From: Polymyxa betae
Lineage: Eukaryota; Endomyxa; Phytomyxea; Plasmodiophorida; Plasmodiophoridae
Length of the DNA: 33,110 nt
Assembly (NCBI GenBank): GCA_003693705.1
Contig: RBZT01000462.1
Span: forward strand, 1-33,110
Direction of reading: 5' to 3'
The first letter of the stretch is position 1. The number at the start of each line of letters is the position of its first letter. Of this stretch, positions 21,367 through 31,602 are shown piece by piece. The notes under the pieces are model-generated. The model did not search any database. It had not been told where the DNA came from and saw only the letters and a list, made by a program, of their open reading frames with translations. A program made the translations under genes and the position numbers.

Positions 21367-21779
21367 TACACTGTGTCATGTAAACTAACAGAAAACCAGA
21401 CACATGAGCTTAATGAAGTTTTAAAGATTGTTCTTGAATGTCATAGACACTCGAATGAACTCTGCAAAACATTCGGAATTGAAAACCATAAATTTCAAAA
21501 AAAGGAAAATCTCTTGGAAAGCAGTAACATCTCACCGTCGAATGTGATCTTCTCCTTCGAGCGAGGGCTATGCGATTCTAATGCGGGCGACGTTCCATTG
21601 GACTCAAATCGAGCTCGAGGAAGGCGAGCGACTCGGTAAGCTCAACGACCTAATTGACAATCAGCGACACCAATGCGGCCAATCTGCATAGTCTCACCCA
21701 TTGCTTGAACTTGTCCTTCAAAAGGCGGTCCAAATCCGAATATTCTAGATACAAGAAATTCCACCTACAGCGATACCAC

Positions 21780-21966
21780 GATCAGTACGATGAAAACATT
21801 CGTGAGATGTAGAGAAACATAAATGTGTGAAATAAGAAATGGCTGCGAAGGTGGAAGTAGGAGTCCTGGTAGATATCAAATCGATGTCTGATTATTACCG
21901 GACTTGTGACAGCCATCAACAAAGTAATTTATTCTGATTCAATTTAATGAGAAGCCTGATCTTAGG
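21780..21966 (-). repeat. Dispersed repeat copy B
   Basis: The minus strand reads taagatcaggcttctc, then gaataaattactttgttgat, then ggactcctacttccac and cacatttatgtttctctaca. These follow the order of the plus-strand landmarks of copy A at 9376-9540. It meets copy C head-to-head at about 21966. No ankyrin coding sequence lies beside it. Confidence 0.6.
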
Positions 21967-22272
21967 ATTGGATTGGATTCGACTAGTTCGCTGATTAATG
22001 GTCAACAGGCGGCGCTCTTTCCAAAACGCATGGCTGGATAATTTAGGCAAATTGCCCAAATAGATTCCAGAACCCCTACTACCAATTTCGGGGCGTTGCA
22101 GTAATTCACCCGTTTAAATAATTGCTGATCGTAAACGGCCCTATGAGCAGGACCTAAGAGAGCCTCGATAAGGTAAGGTAAGCACCCGCCCAATCCAACA
22201 GGGACTCGAACCCATATACCCTATCCTTATCTAATACTCCCCTACTGGTTTCCCAGCTTTAACCATGCGTCG
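21967..22272 (-). repeat. Repeat copy C / LINE 3' tail with pol III B box
   Basis: The plus strand shares ctagttcgctgattaatgg-like, aggacctaagagag and cacccgcccaatccaacagg landmarks with copy A. On the minus strand 22215-22201 reads ggttcgagtcc, a perfect match to the tRNA B box. A loose A-box-like tggttaaagctgg lies about 55 bases before it. The segment starts directly after the stop codon of the LINE open frame and is in the same orientation. It is therefore either the LINE 3' untranslated tail or a tRNA-derived SINE sharing that tail. Confidence 0.55.
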
Positions 22273-22592
22273 CTAAATGTAACAGGCGATAGAATATGCT
22301 TTTGCTAGAAATTTTGCCATGAGTTTGGCGTGTGTATACAGTGCGTTGTTGAAGTCTGTAATGTTACTTTGTTCGTATTTCTTTCGATACTTTTTCAGTT
22401 GCTTTTTTAATTCTGTCATTTCAGGAGTTGATGTTCTATAGTCTCACTCTTTTTATTGCAGTGTCGACATTCATCGCTGGGCTCTATATTTAGATTGTGT
22501 AAATGTGATCGCGCTCGAGTGTGCCCTGTTCTTACTCTGTTTAATAGAGGGCTATCAAAGTAGATCTGATAGTCTGTATTACCATCTCTACT

Positions 22593-23057
22593 CTATGTTC
22601 GAGAATAACCATCTATTAGAGGAGTTCGTTTCGGGTAGTTTGCAAATCCGCTTGGCTTCACGTTTTTCAATAAATAATTATGTAGTTTTTGTCTTTCTAA
22701 CTGCTTATACATTAATTTATATGAAGAAACTAATGGGTCGTGTTCAATCAGTTCTCCATCTATTGCAGCCTGCTTGGCTAGTTCGTCTATCGCATCACTT
22801 TCTGCAATCTGTTGTGTGTGACTGGGAATAAAGTGAAGTTCGACTTCGTTTTCTTCGCTAAGTTCAGCCAGCTTTTCGGCAACATCACTTACGATAGCGT
22901 TGACGAATTTGTATTTGTATGGAAGGCATGCCAGTTGTTGCAAACAAGATAATGAATCCGTAAATATATGAATGTGTCTATTTTCTGGATACAGATCAAG
23001 TAGTGAGGTAATGCCAGATTGTAATGCGATGAGTTCTGCTTCATAGCTTGACGTCAC
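22593..23057 (-). pseudogene. LINE RNase H
   Basis: SSYEAELIALQSG (Glu), HIFTDSLSCLQQL (Asp) and HFIPSHTQQIAESDAIDELA (His and last Asp) are the RNase HI motifs; in this frame the domain really starts near 23160. The TAG at 22595-22593 is an in-frame stop, because the same frame continues as SPLLNRVRTGHTRARSHLHN, a conserved LINE C-terminal segment. Confidence 0.8.
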
Positions 23058-23091
23058 ATGTTCTATCTGTATTGAGGTGTGGATCTCAAGT

Positions 23092-24543
23092 TCAAATATT
23101 GTACTGTGTGGATCTGGGTCCGAGATGTGCAGTATTGAAGCAGCTCCACTTGTTATGAATTCCGTATTTAAACTGTCTGTTGAAATTTCCGTCTGTCCAA
23201 AGTGAAATATCGGAATTTGTGGGAATCAATTGGGCGTTCCCGTGTTTTTCTAATGCTTCTGCTCTGGAACTCATGTGAAATTTACATTTTGCAAGTTGTT
23301 CTAGTATATAGGATTTCACTATTACTTGTGAGCGGATATGAGCGCTATATCTCTTTGCTGTAACTTCTACAGCTCTTCTGACAAGTCCAAATGGGGTCCA
23401 TCCATCTGCTGCACACCCTTGTTCGTCCCATTTTCTATAGTCGTCTCCTAATAAATTGCCCTGAGCTTCTGCCTTCAGGACTGTTAGTGCCGAATCGGTA
23501 ATGATTTTAGCTTTCAGCGAAGGGAATTTTGAAGTTGCATGCAAAAGTGGAATTGGTGTTGACCTCATACATCCAGTGTATGCTCTCATATATTCATTAT
23601 AAGCGAGTTTTAACGGTCGTATCGTGCTCTTGATCGTGGTTTCAGCTCCAATCCATGGCGTGTAAAAGTTTAGTATTCCCCCTATGAAGGCATGACGGGC
23701 TTGGCGAAAGATTTTTTCAGGGATTCTGTATTTTCGCAGCCGTTGGATGTATTGACACCTTTTTATGATGTCTTGTGCTACTTTCTCTGTGCCTATCAAG
23801 AATGTGGATTTATTTGTTTCTTTGTTAGCAACCAGCTGTGCTCCCAGATATCGAATGGAATCTGTGGTTTTTATAATCATGTTTCCAATTTGTATGCTGT
23901 CCTTCTTATTGTACTCATTGTATATGATATGTGTCGTATCTGCGTTGATTTTGATCTTGTTTTTCTCGCACCAGATAATCATTTTTCTTAGCTGCGTTCT
24001 CAGCTGTTTTCCAACGTCGATTTTATCATATCCTATTGCCCAGCCTACTGTATCGTCTACATAAGTGTTCGTCATTTCTGGTTTCAGAGGGATGTCATAG
24101 ACAAATAGGATCCATAGCAGTACGCTGAGACTGGATCCCTGCGGGATCCCGTTCTCTTGCATTCGTGGTGCAGTTTCGTAATTTCTGTATGTCACTGTAA
24201 ACTGTCGATCTGTGAGCCAATCATATACAATTAAGTATACAGGAATCTCTAAATCTATCATCTTTCTCAATAATATGTGCTTAGGTATTCTGTCGTATGC
24301 TTTGGTGAAATCGTATAGGATCGCTCCGAACTGTTTTTGATTTCCTGCAGCTGTACCCGAATGATGCATTAATCTCATTAGTGCCTGGGCTGTAGAATGT
24401 CCTGGTCTGCAGCCAAATTGCAAACGTGGCAGATCGCGCTCTATCTCCTCTCGGATTCGAATTTGAATCATATATTCTACTAGTTTGGAAAGACTGGATA
24501 GCAGACTGATGGGTCTGAATTCACCAGGTTTCGCTTTCGGCAA
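23092..24543 (-). pseudogene. LINE reverse transcriptase
   Basis: It carries the reverse transcriptase blocks in order: GEFRPISLLSSLSKLVEYM, LQFGCRPGHSTAQAL, ILYDFTKAYDRIPK (first Asp), NGIPQGSSLSVLLW, TYVDDTVGWA (the YVDD box), and IRYLGAQL. The thumb region and the first Asp of RNase H (LWTDGN) follow. Near 23170 the reading frame shifts and the remaining RNase H lies in another frame. The catalytic residues themselves are intact. Confidence 0.85.
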
Positions 24544-24563
24544 TGGTATTATTCTAGCAATTT

Positions 24564-25517
24564 TTAATTCTTTCGGTAATTACCACACTGTATGATTTGA
24601 TTGTTGATTGCTGCTAACAGTAGTTCGCTAAAGTTCTCAATTTCCATAACAGTTTTAATGAGTCGGTTGGAGATACCATCCGGGCCTTTGGCTGATTTCA
24701 GATTCGCTTTCCTTATTGCTTGGTCAAGTTCGCGTTTGGTAAATAATGGCTTTGATTCGGTCATAAATCTCCTGTTAACATGCTCTAGGTCTGTTTTAAG
24801 TAACGCTGCCTCAGCTGTTGTAGGTTTCACATCTTCTTGTCCAAAAATCTCTTGAAATTTATTTGCGATCTGGTCACATTCGTCTTCAGCTTGACTCACA
24901 TGTTCTGTAGGCTGAGTTGCTTTTTTATTTAATTTCGGTTCAAGCTGTTTAAGAATTCGGTAAAATGCTGCCCCTGTTGGATCTCGGCATGCTTGTTTGA
25001 CATGCTTTATATTGTATTCTTTCTTTGCTATTTTGAAAAGTTTTCGAAATTCCTTTTGTGCTATCTTATACTCTTGATAGGGTGTTGTGGTATCTTCGTT
25101 TCTTCTTCGCGCCTTGCCTATTGCTTTTCTGGCTTTGTTCTGTAATCGCACTGCTTTCTTTAATTGCGGTGTCCAGAATTTGATAGGCTTATGTTTTATT
25201 GTCTTGTAGGCAATACACTGTTTCAGAATTTCGTTCACATGATTTATTGAAAATGATTCGGAAATGTTTTTCTTGATTTTCGGGTAATCCATGACTGTGT
25301 ATTCTATCAAGCTGGTATTTTGTCCTACTCTAATTGCGTCTGAGCTGTAGGGGGAGTGACTTAGCTCTAGCTCTGTTTGCGTGGGAAGATGGTCACTATT
25401 TAACTTATGAAGAACTGTGTTGTTTACTGATTCGATCTCAGTTCCTTTTCTGACTAAGGTGACATCGAAGTTATTTTGCTCTCGTGTGGGAGTGTTTCTG
25501 TCACTAATAATGTCCAT
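24564..25517 (-). pseudogene. LINE endonuclease end and linker to RT
   Basis: It begins with the end of the endonuclease: LLDMDIISDRNTPTREQNNF then LNSDHLPTQTELEL, the SDH catalytic motif. It continues through a basic linker (RLQNKARKAIGKARRRNED) to the start of the reverse transcriptase (KSAKGPDGISNRLIK). The frame is lost near 24580, just before the PKELKIARIIPLPK segment. Confidence 0.75.
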
Positions 25518-27214
25518 GTCAAGTAAAATGTGATTAAATAGCTATGTTTTTCTGTAAGGTTTGCCCCAAAACGGATATCTCTGGTGTTAAGATCACCTGT
25601 GATGATTACTGTATGTGTGGGATGAGATATATTCCATTGCTCGATAAAGGTGTGAATGTCGTTCCAAAATGCACCTCTACCTTGCGTGTTAACATCAGGG
25701 GGTATGTATGGATGGATTAATAGTACCGTGTTTGCTATAACAATACATTGTGTCAATATCCTCTCATGGTTTTTGTTGAACGATGTTGTTATTTTTTCAA
25801 CTTCAAGGTTTTTTCTCCAATAAATTGCACTCTGTCTGCCAGTATCGGTTGCTGTATAGTTCGGGAATCCATTTATCTGTCTGTATCTACCAATTTCTGA
25901 TATGCATATAATGTCTATATTTTTGGTTCTAGTCAGTAATTCGAGTTGTGATCGTTTTTCCGTATTGAGTAAGCATGCATTCCATTGTAAAATTTTGAGT
26001 GAATGTGTGCTGTTATTTTGAGGTGATTGCAATTGAACGGCTTCATTCTGAAAAAGTTCAAAATTTTGAGCTTCGACATTGTTGGGAGTGTTTTGGTCAG
26101 TGTTCATGTTATCATTCATATCTAGTCTTCCAAAAAAATCGGTGATATTTCTCTGAACAGGGCGTGTGTTTCCTGGAGGTGGAAGCCTGTAAATCCTGGC
26201 TTTGCTTTCTTCTGAACGAGGGTTTTCCCAAATGGGTTTATTTAATTTTTTACAAAAAATAAATTTAATTAAAAATAATTTTTTGTTGATGATCAGCAGT
26301 TTGTTCGTGTTATTGATATTTTTCGGTGATATTGATCGGATTTGTTTTCGTTCTATCTGTCCTTCCGTGGGTACATCATATTCTGCATAACTTCTATCTG
26401 ACTTGATTCGGAATATTTTTCGGAGTGAGTTGTGGAGAGGTAGTGTTTGTAAAGAGAGAATACAGCGTTGGGACTGTCCTGAATTGTATTGACCATAGAC
26501 GATGGTTGCGGTTGCTTGGTGCTGTCCAAGAGTGAAGTATAGAATTGAGTGCACGGGTTGCGCTTTAATCGGTTTCGTAAGGCTTAGGCTGTGAGTGGCT
26601 GAGCTATGCTGTCTAAGTGTGAAGTGTTGAGCCGGTAACGGCTGGTAAGTGGCTGCGTTATACTGTCTAGATGTTAGGTGGGTGTGAAGAAACGTCGTTA
26701 ACTGTGAGGGCTGCGCGCTCATCGATCGAATCCTTTCAATATTGAGGTCAATATTTGTTGCTGTTATCTGAGAGTTATCAGATCGCGTTAGGTATTTTGC
26801 AAGCGTATTCTTAGAGATTGTATATTCGATAGACGTTTGACATCTATAATTTCGTTGATAATAAATTTTATCGTTGTGGGAGTGTATTTTTGTGTGGAGT
26901 TTGTTTTTGTGTCTCTCTGCTAAAGCAGTTTTGAGACCAGCAAGCATATACATTGATGTATAGCTGCTTTGGTATTGCTTGGAATGCCATAAGGCTAATC
27001 CAGCCCCTGTCCCCGCCGCGCTCCGATCGAGATAGCATAATACTATTGGTCTCCAAGCAGCTTCATTGCGAGGACACCCTGAGCCCGCTCCGCTGCCTGC
27101 AGCGAAGAAGGTAAGGCGAGGTCGCAATACAGACAAAACCTTAAGGCCTGTGCCCTTCAGGCCGACCCCAAACGCTAGGAGCCCAAGACGGACGGTGCTC
27201 GTCAATGACGACAC
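25454..27214 (-). pseudogene. LINE N-terminal region and endonuclease
   Basis: A 586-codon frame. The first 370 residues are low-complexity, rich in Q, T, H and S, with imperfect repeats of an LHxTLxxRQxxAAT type; no zinc knuckle is visible. From about residue 410 it is an APE endonuclease: LKILQWNACLLN (catalytic Asn), IICISEIGRY (Glu), and TVIITGDLNTRD (Asp/Asn). The frame is lost near 25525, where the correct reading moves to the next piece. The start of the true protein is uncertain because the first 60 codons look like GC-rich untranslated sequence. Confidence 0.75.
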
Positions 27215-27249
27215 CTATCTCGATCCTGAGACAAGCTGCGCATAAACAG

Positions 27250-27800
27250 AGTGAAGCCTGATCTTACACCAAGCTCGGACCATCCAATAAAATCGCGATT
27301 TCCGAGCCATCTTCAGCATAGGAACGGGCAGTGTGGTCCTGATTGTCGAGAAGGTTCAAATCGATCATACCATTGATTGAGAGCAGCTCACGAACGGCAG
27401 CGGCATTGTGGGCCTGTACGGCATGATGCAGAATCGGTCGGGGATCTTTCATAGAGGCGGCAAGGTGGAGCAAGTCGACCCGGAACGGCGTCTGTAGCTG
27501 AGCGCGTAAGAGGCCGTGCTGGCCCTCGGTGTCTATCAGCACCATCATGATTCTGTGAATCTGTTCAGGGAACCCAAATCGGAAGTTCTCGCACTTAATG
27601 ACGGAGGTGATCACGTCGAAGCGTCCGGTCTGAATCAGGTCCTGGATCTGCTAATATCCGCACGAATAACGAAAGGCAAAATACGCTGCAGATCGGTGGC
27701 CGTGAACTCGGCGAGTTTCAATTTCGCCAGATGAAAAGGGACTCCGAGAAAGAATAAGTTCATGACGAGATCTGGGTGTGATCGAATAATCGTTGCCATA
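27250..27800 (-). pseudogene. Ankyrin-type gene copy 2, frameshifted
   Basis: It is the inverted partner of the 8904-9380 copy. The open part 27614-27264 (116 codons) keeps the ankyrin core (ILHHAVQAHNAAAVRELLSI, then DLNLLDNQDHTARSYA) and ends EIAILLDGPSLV. Homology continues upstream to about 27790 (ATG 27763, VPFHLAKLKLAEF). After VIRADI about 10 bases present in copy 1 are missing, which breaks the frame and gives a TGA. Downstream, gtgtaagatcaggcttc is shared with copy 1 and then the LINE begins. The two copies have complementary lesions, so neither is the intact ancestor. Confidence 0.7.
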
Positions 27801-28830
27801 CCGTGAACTTCTAGGCGCTCTCCTGTACTTGGACGATTACGACAAAATTTGCCATCGCTTACATCGCATCAATTCTTTCATCCAAATGCGCATCATTCGA
27901 ATAGGAGGACTAGGTCAAGGGGTATTTAGAATCAACGAAAAGCAAGCCTGATCTCGTTATTGGCGGAACCTCAAATCTGAAAGCCTACTGCGACACAAGT
28001 TACGGGCAAGATGACAGTGCGAAATCACGTACCGGTTACTTAAGCGTTTTCGGTGATTATGATCCAATTACCTGGGGCGGCGGAATACCAAGAGGAAACA
28101 GAATGGGTGGCGGACTTAATGTGGATTCAGAACTTACTGGACGATTACTGCTTGTTTCAGTATTGCCCCATTTCTGTTCCAGTACCGTATTTGAGGATAA
28201 TCCGGCCTGTAACTCATGGTGTATTGTGCCGAAATTATCGCGTCGCGCCGTACGAGACGTCTACACGAAATTTCAATTTTTGCGGAGAATTGTGGGAATA
28301 ATTTTGGTATTCATGTGACAACATATAATGCAAGACAGCTACGAGGAACGTCTTGGAGCCGTAGAAAAGCAAGCGTTAGAAAATCTCTCGAAATTGGGTC
28401 TGAATGTGGTCAGCGACGTCACTACTGATGTCATGAACTCGCTGACACGAATATGGATTCAGGTCCGTGACCAGTTGGACGCTCAAGTCGCAGACAATGG
28501 TGCCGATTTGGAGTCGCTCGACGATGAAGCGCAGGAGCTGATCGACGACGCCTATGATATGACCTGCTCGACTATCCGTACAATAATGCTGCGATCTCTA
28601 TTGCGAGCAATACGCGGACCGAAGAACGCTCGAAACACATCGATGTTAAGTTTCATTATACGCGTGAACTTGTTCAACGTCGCGATATTCAGATTCATCG
28701 GAGTAGTACGAACGAAATGGTGGCGGACTATTTGACCAAACCTGTACCTAGCAAGAAGTTCCTTTGGTGCAGAGATCAAATTGGTCTACGTTTCTCTCCG
28801 GCGACTGTCTGGGGGGGAGTGTCGTACTGA
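27800..28830 (+). mobile_element. Ty1/copia 3' end, interrupted
   Basis: Plus-strand frames match the last part of copia polyprotein. The end of reverse transcriptase is KFAIAYIASILSS (about 27843). RNase H begins KGYLESTKSKPDL, LKAYCDTSYGQDDSAKSRTG and DPITWGGG. Then, after about 490 bases instead of the usual 130 or so, come YPYNNAAISIASN, RSKHIDVKFHYTRELVQ and TNEMVADYLTKPVPSKKF, ending at TGA 28828-28830. Stops lie between several parts. A polypurine run (28811-28819) precedes the likely LTR start. The extra 350 bases or so inside RNase H are annotated separately. Confidence 0.75.
28328..28565 (+). other. Foreign coding-like segment inside copia RNase H
   Basis: The frame MQDSYEERLGAVEKQALENL, continuing as an acidic helical stretch (LDDEAQELIDDAYD), fits no part of copia. 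It lies between two halves of the RNase H in a different frame from the second half. Downstream of about 28565 the same frame is only a shadow of copia. It may be host coding sequence captured by, or inserted into, the element. I do not recognise it. Confidence 0.35.
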
Positions 28831-29032
28831 TCGATAGATCAGTTTATCTCAGACAGTCACAGGGTTGTCACGATCCTGTACAGTACCGTAAACCACAAAA
28901 TAACTAACCACCCAAAATAATTAACCACTCCACTGTAGCGAATTTCAGACCTCAAAACACCCGGTCACAGAGAGACCAAACTGTATATCAGGACTCTTTA
29001 CAGCTTGTCACATAGAGCCCAGGGTCGAAACA
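28811..29032 (+). repeat. Polypurine tract and probable copia 3' LTR
   Basis: gggggggag (28811-28819) is followed by TGTCGTACTG, as expected for a polypurine tract next to an LTR starting in TG. The first 24 bases include an inverted repeat, ACTGATC-gata-GATCAGT (28826-28843). The LTR's right end is not fixed; a ...CA end near 29032 is a guess. No second LTR is in the window. Confidence 0.45.
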
Positions 29033-29037
29033 GTATA

Positions 29038-30037
29038 ATGGCATCCGGGTCTGGTGAACTGGCTCCATACAGGCCTCCTCCAAAACTTACTGTTATATCT
29101 GTTTCGAAAAAAAGAGAGCTTCCTTGGAGTGCACGGTCAAAAATAATCTTTTTACTCCGTCCATCGCTGGGAGGCAATGATCGCGAAATGACGTCACGAT
29201 ATTTCGAAATTTGTCAGGGTACTGTGTTGTTGTCGAGCTAGCAGACCAACTAGAAACTAAATTTGACACAGAAACTTTACGAGGATGGTTGAAACCTAAC
29301 AGCATTTTCAAATGGATGCAAGAAGTGAAAAATTTGACCGTCAAAGATGTGGTGCTGTCTGTACCGGAAAAGTTTCGATCGACTTATCTGAAAGTTGACG
29401 AAGCGAGCAGGCTAGGAGAATCTGCATTGAGATCGTATATTGACAAAATGCCTACTTCCCGAAAAACATCTCAATGGCTGCTTACCAGAAACAGCCAAAA
29501 CATGCTTACTATTCAGAAAATGACTAGCTTAGTGAAGCAAAGCAAAAACTCTGCCTCTTCATCTATCGTTTACCTGAGAAAAACTGATAAAAGAATTGTA
29601 GAGTCTGGACGAAAACTTGGAAAACCGTTAGGCTACCAGGACGAAGAGCAATATCTGATCAAACTTCTTCAAACTGAATATGAAAGAGGCATCCCGTTGA
29701 CGACGAGCAGCGCCAAACATCAACTGTACATCCATTTTGCTGGAACCGCAATGACAGAACGTTTTCGAAAACTTGTGGCGAACAAAAAACAGTACGACTA
29801 TTGACAACATTTACAAATCAATGAAACTGAAACACACGTACCGTATAGGTTTGATACATGGTTCAACAGAGTTCTGGAACGGAACCGATGGGTAAACAGA
29901 AAGCATCCGTGTCTCAAGTTGTCACGAGCAACTGGAAAGAGATGGCACGTCGTGATAGTGTGGAGAGCAGGAAACTGTTCCGACAAGTTGACGTTGACCA
30001 TGTTATTGCCATGGACGAAACCTTCATCAGGTTTCAC
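29038..30037 (+). pseudogene. pogo/Tc1-mariner-type transposase relic
   Basis: Three successive frames. ATG 29038 opens SGELAPYRPPPKLTVIS and a helix-turn-helix-like start (WSARSKIIFLL), ending about 29230. 29211-29804 is open for nearly 200 codons (TLRGWLKPNSIFKWMQEVKN, ALRSYIDKMPTSRKTSQWLL, GKPLGYQDEEQYLIKLLQ), a DNA-binding and linker region. The third frame reads WVNRKHPCLKLSRATGKRW and, one frame over, DHVIAMDETFIRF, whose Asp in MDET is the first catalytic residue of DDE transposases of this superfamily. The rest of the catalytic domain is absent because a Ty3 element is inserted at about 30038. Confidence 0.6.
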
Positions 30038-30589
30038 TGTCATGCTCTACGACCATAGACACCCAGCCGCTACCACTGACGGAGTCCCCCACGCAGCTCC
30101 GCTCCGAGTCGGAGGCCGGACTCCAGTGTGATCAACACCTTCCGTCCTCGACGTCGTGCTCGTCCTCTCTCATCGTCTGTTCGTCCCCAAGATCGTCCTC
30201 ACCCTGCAGGCCCCTTCCGGCCAATCCTCCGTCCCCTCCAACGTCGCCAGTCATTCCATCGCCACGCTCCTCGAACCCAGTGCTAAGCCCAGTGCCGTTC
30301 CTTATCTGCCTTGCCCTACCTCCGCATTCCGTGTACCCGTCGTTCCCGCCTGTGCTTTGTTGTCCTACACCGCCCCCGACGACCAGCCCCGGCATCACTC
30401 CCGTCCCACCTATCTGCGTCCCGCCTTAACGTTCACCTCGATGGCTTACTGCCCTCTCCGATCCCCATACCATCTGCCCTGCTTCCTTGCCATTCTTCTT
30501 TCAATTATATTGTTGTGTTAATTTCATAAATATTGTTAATTTAGTCTATTTCTGAACTTTTATCACGGTTAATCCTCCCCGTCCTAACA
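30038..30589 (+). repeat. Probable 5' LTR of Ty3/gypsy element
   Basis: The segment starts TGTCATG exactly where the transposase reading breaks and ends TAACA at 30589, giving about 552 bases with TG..CA ends. It is pyrimidine-rich and CCGTC-rich in the middle, with no coding content. The other LTR lies outside the window, so the limits are inferred. Confidence 0.5.
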
Positions 30590-30783
30590 ATTTGATCACA
30601 CTCTTTCAAATTTTTCTACTTTCTTCTTTTCGTTTCAAGTTCACCGTTTGTTGATCCTCCTTACCTTTTGGGCTACAAGCAATAGAACAAAACTTCTCAA
30701 GCTTATCCCCGACCGAATGGATATCGATCCTGAATTCCCAACAACAGCAAGTCGTCGAACTCCAAAGACTGCTGCAAGTCTCC

Positions 30784-31602
30784 ATGGCCAACCGCCCGCA
30801 AACAATCCCTGAACCTAGGGTTCCCCTGCCTTCTCCCTTCAATGGGTCGCGAAATCGTGTCCGAGGTTTCCTCAACCAAGTACGGCTCGTGATTTCACAA
30901 CAACCGAACATGTATGATACCGATGCCAAAAGGGTGGCCTTGGTGGGCTCGCTGCTTACTGATGATGCGCTCACCTGGTTCTCGCCCCTGTTTGAGAGCA
31001 ATGACCCGATCCTGGCTAACTTCCAACTATTTACTGAAGGCCTTCGCGCTCGATTCGATGACCCTCACCGTCAAAGAACCTCGGCCGCTCGGTTACAAAA
31101 TATTCGGCAAGGTCGCCGACCCGCGTCCTCCTTCGCGACTGAATTCCAACTTCTTCTTGCCGATGCCGGTTGGGACGATACTGCTGCGATGCATATTTTC
31201 AGGTCCGGCCTTAATAGTGATGTCAAAGATTTGCTACTCTCCCTTCCTGAGCCACCGAATTTGCAAACGCTGATCAATGATGCCATCAACTGCGACGAAC
31301 GGCTGTTCCAGCGACGCATAGAAGCCCGTCAGAGTACCCCAAGGCCAGCCCCGCTACAGGCTTCCCCGGCTTCGCAAGTCGCAACTGGCTCACGCCAAGA
31401 AGCCACCCCGATGCAACTGGACACTACTATGATGGACGACCGAAGTCGAGTTTCACCATCGACCCGCCCGAAGCTCGATCCTTCTGAGCGCCAACGTCGC
31501 ATGGAGCAAGGCTTGTGTCTGTACTGTGGCGGTTCTGGACTTAAGAGATCCGCATGCCCTCTCGCACCTCCGTTGCGGGAAAACTCCCGAAGTCGTCGCT
31601 GA
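30784..31602 (+). CDS. Ty3/gypsy Gag
   Basis: 272 codons from ATG 30784. Capsid-type sequence: ALVGSLLTDDALTWFSPLFE, ARFDDPHRQRTSAARLQNIR and FRSGLNSDVKDLLLSL are the usual retrotransposon gag helices. A nucleocapsid knuckle, CLYCGGSGLKRSAC, follows near residue 245; the CCHC histidine position holds Leu. The frame is open further upstream (QQQQVVELQRLLQVS), and ATG 30717 lies one frame away, so the original start was probably near 30717 with a later indel. Gag and pol are in different frames, overlapping at 31554-31602. Confidence 0.8.
   Translation: MANRPQTIPEPRVPLPSPFNGSRNRVRGFLNQVRLVISQQPNMYDTDAKRVALVGSLLTDDALTWFSPLFESNDPILANFQLFTEGLRARFDDPHRQRTSAARLQNIRQGRRPASSFATEFQLLLADAGWDDTAAMHIFRSGLNSDVKDLLLSLPEPPNLQTLINDAINCDERLFQRRIEARQSTPRPAPLQASPASQVATGSRQEATPMQLDTTMMDDRSRVSPSTRPKLDPSERQRRMEQGLCLYCGGSGLKRSACPLAPPLRENSRSRR

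Larger units (their letters stand above)
22273..27254 (-). mobile_element. LINE (non-LTR retrotransposon), near full length, inactive
   Basis: Minus-strand element with, in order, a long N-terminal region, an APE-type endonuclease, reverse transcriptase, RNase H, a C-terminal Cys-His knuckle (CRHCNKKSETIEH, about 22460) and a basic tail ending at TAG 22275-22273. The RNase H places it among I/Tad/R1-like groups rather than simple Jockey elements; the exact clade is not settled. It is dead: frame changes near 25525, 24580, 23170 and 22425, and an in-frame TAG at 22595-22593. The 5' limit is set where similarity to the ankyrin cassette ends, about 27254. The four coding pieces are listed separately. 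Confidence 0.85.

Noticed and set aside
21076-21790. Qb-SNARE gene on the minus strand
   Set aside because: A tail-anchor-like helix and short upstream exons suggested it, but the region before the helix contains prolines (NSPVLSPN) and no heptad SNARE motif.
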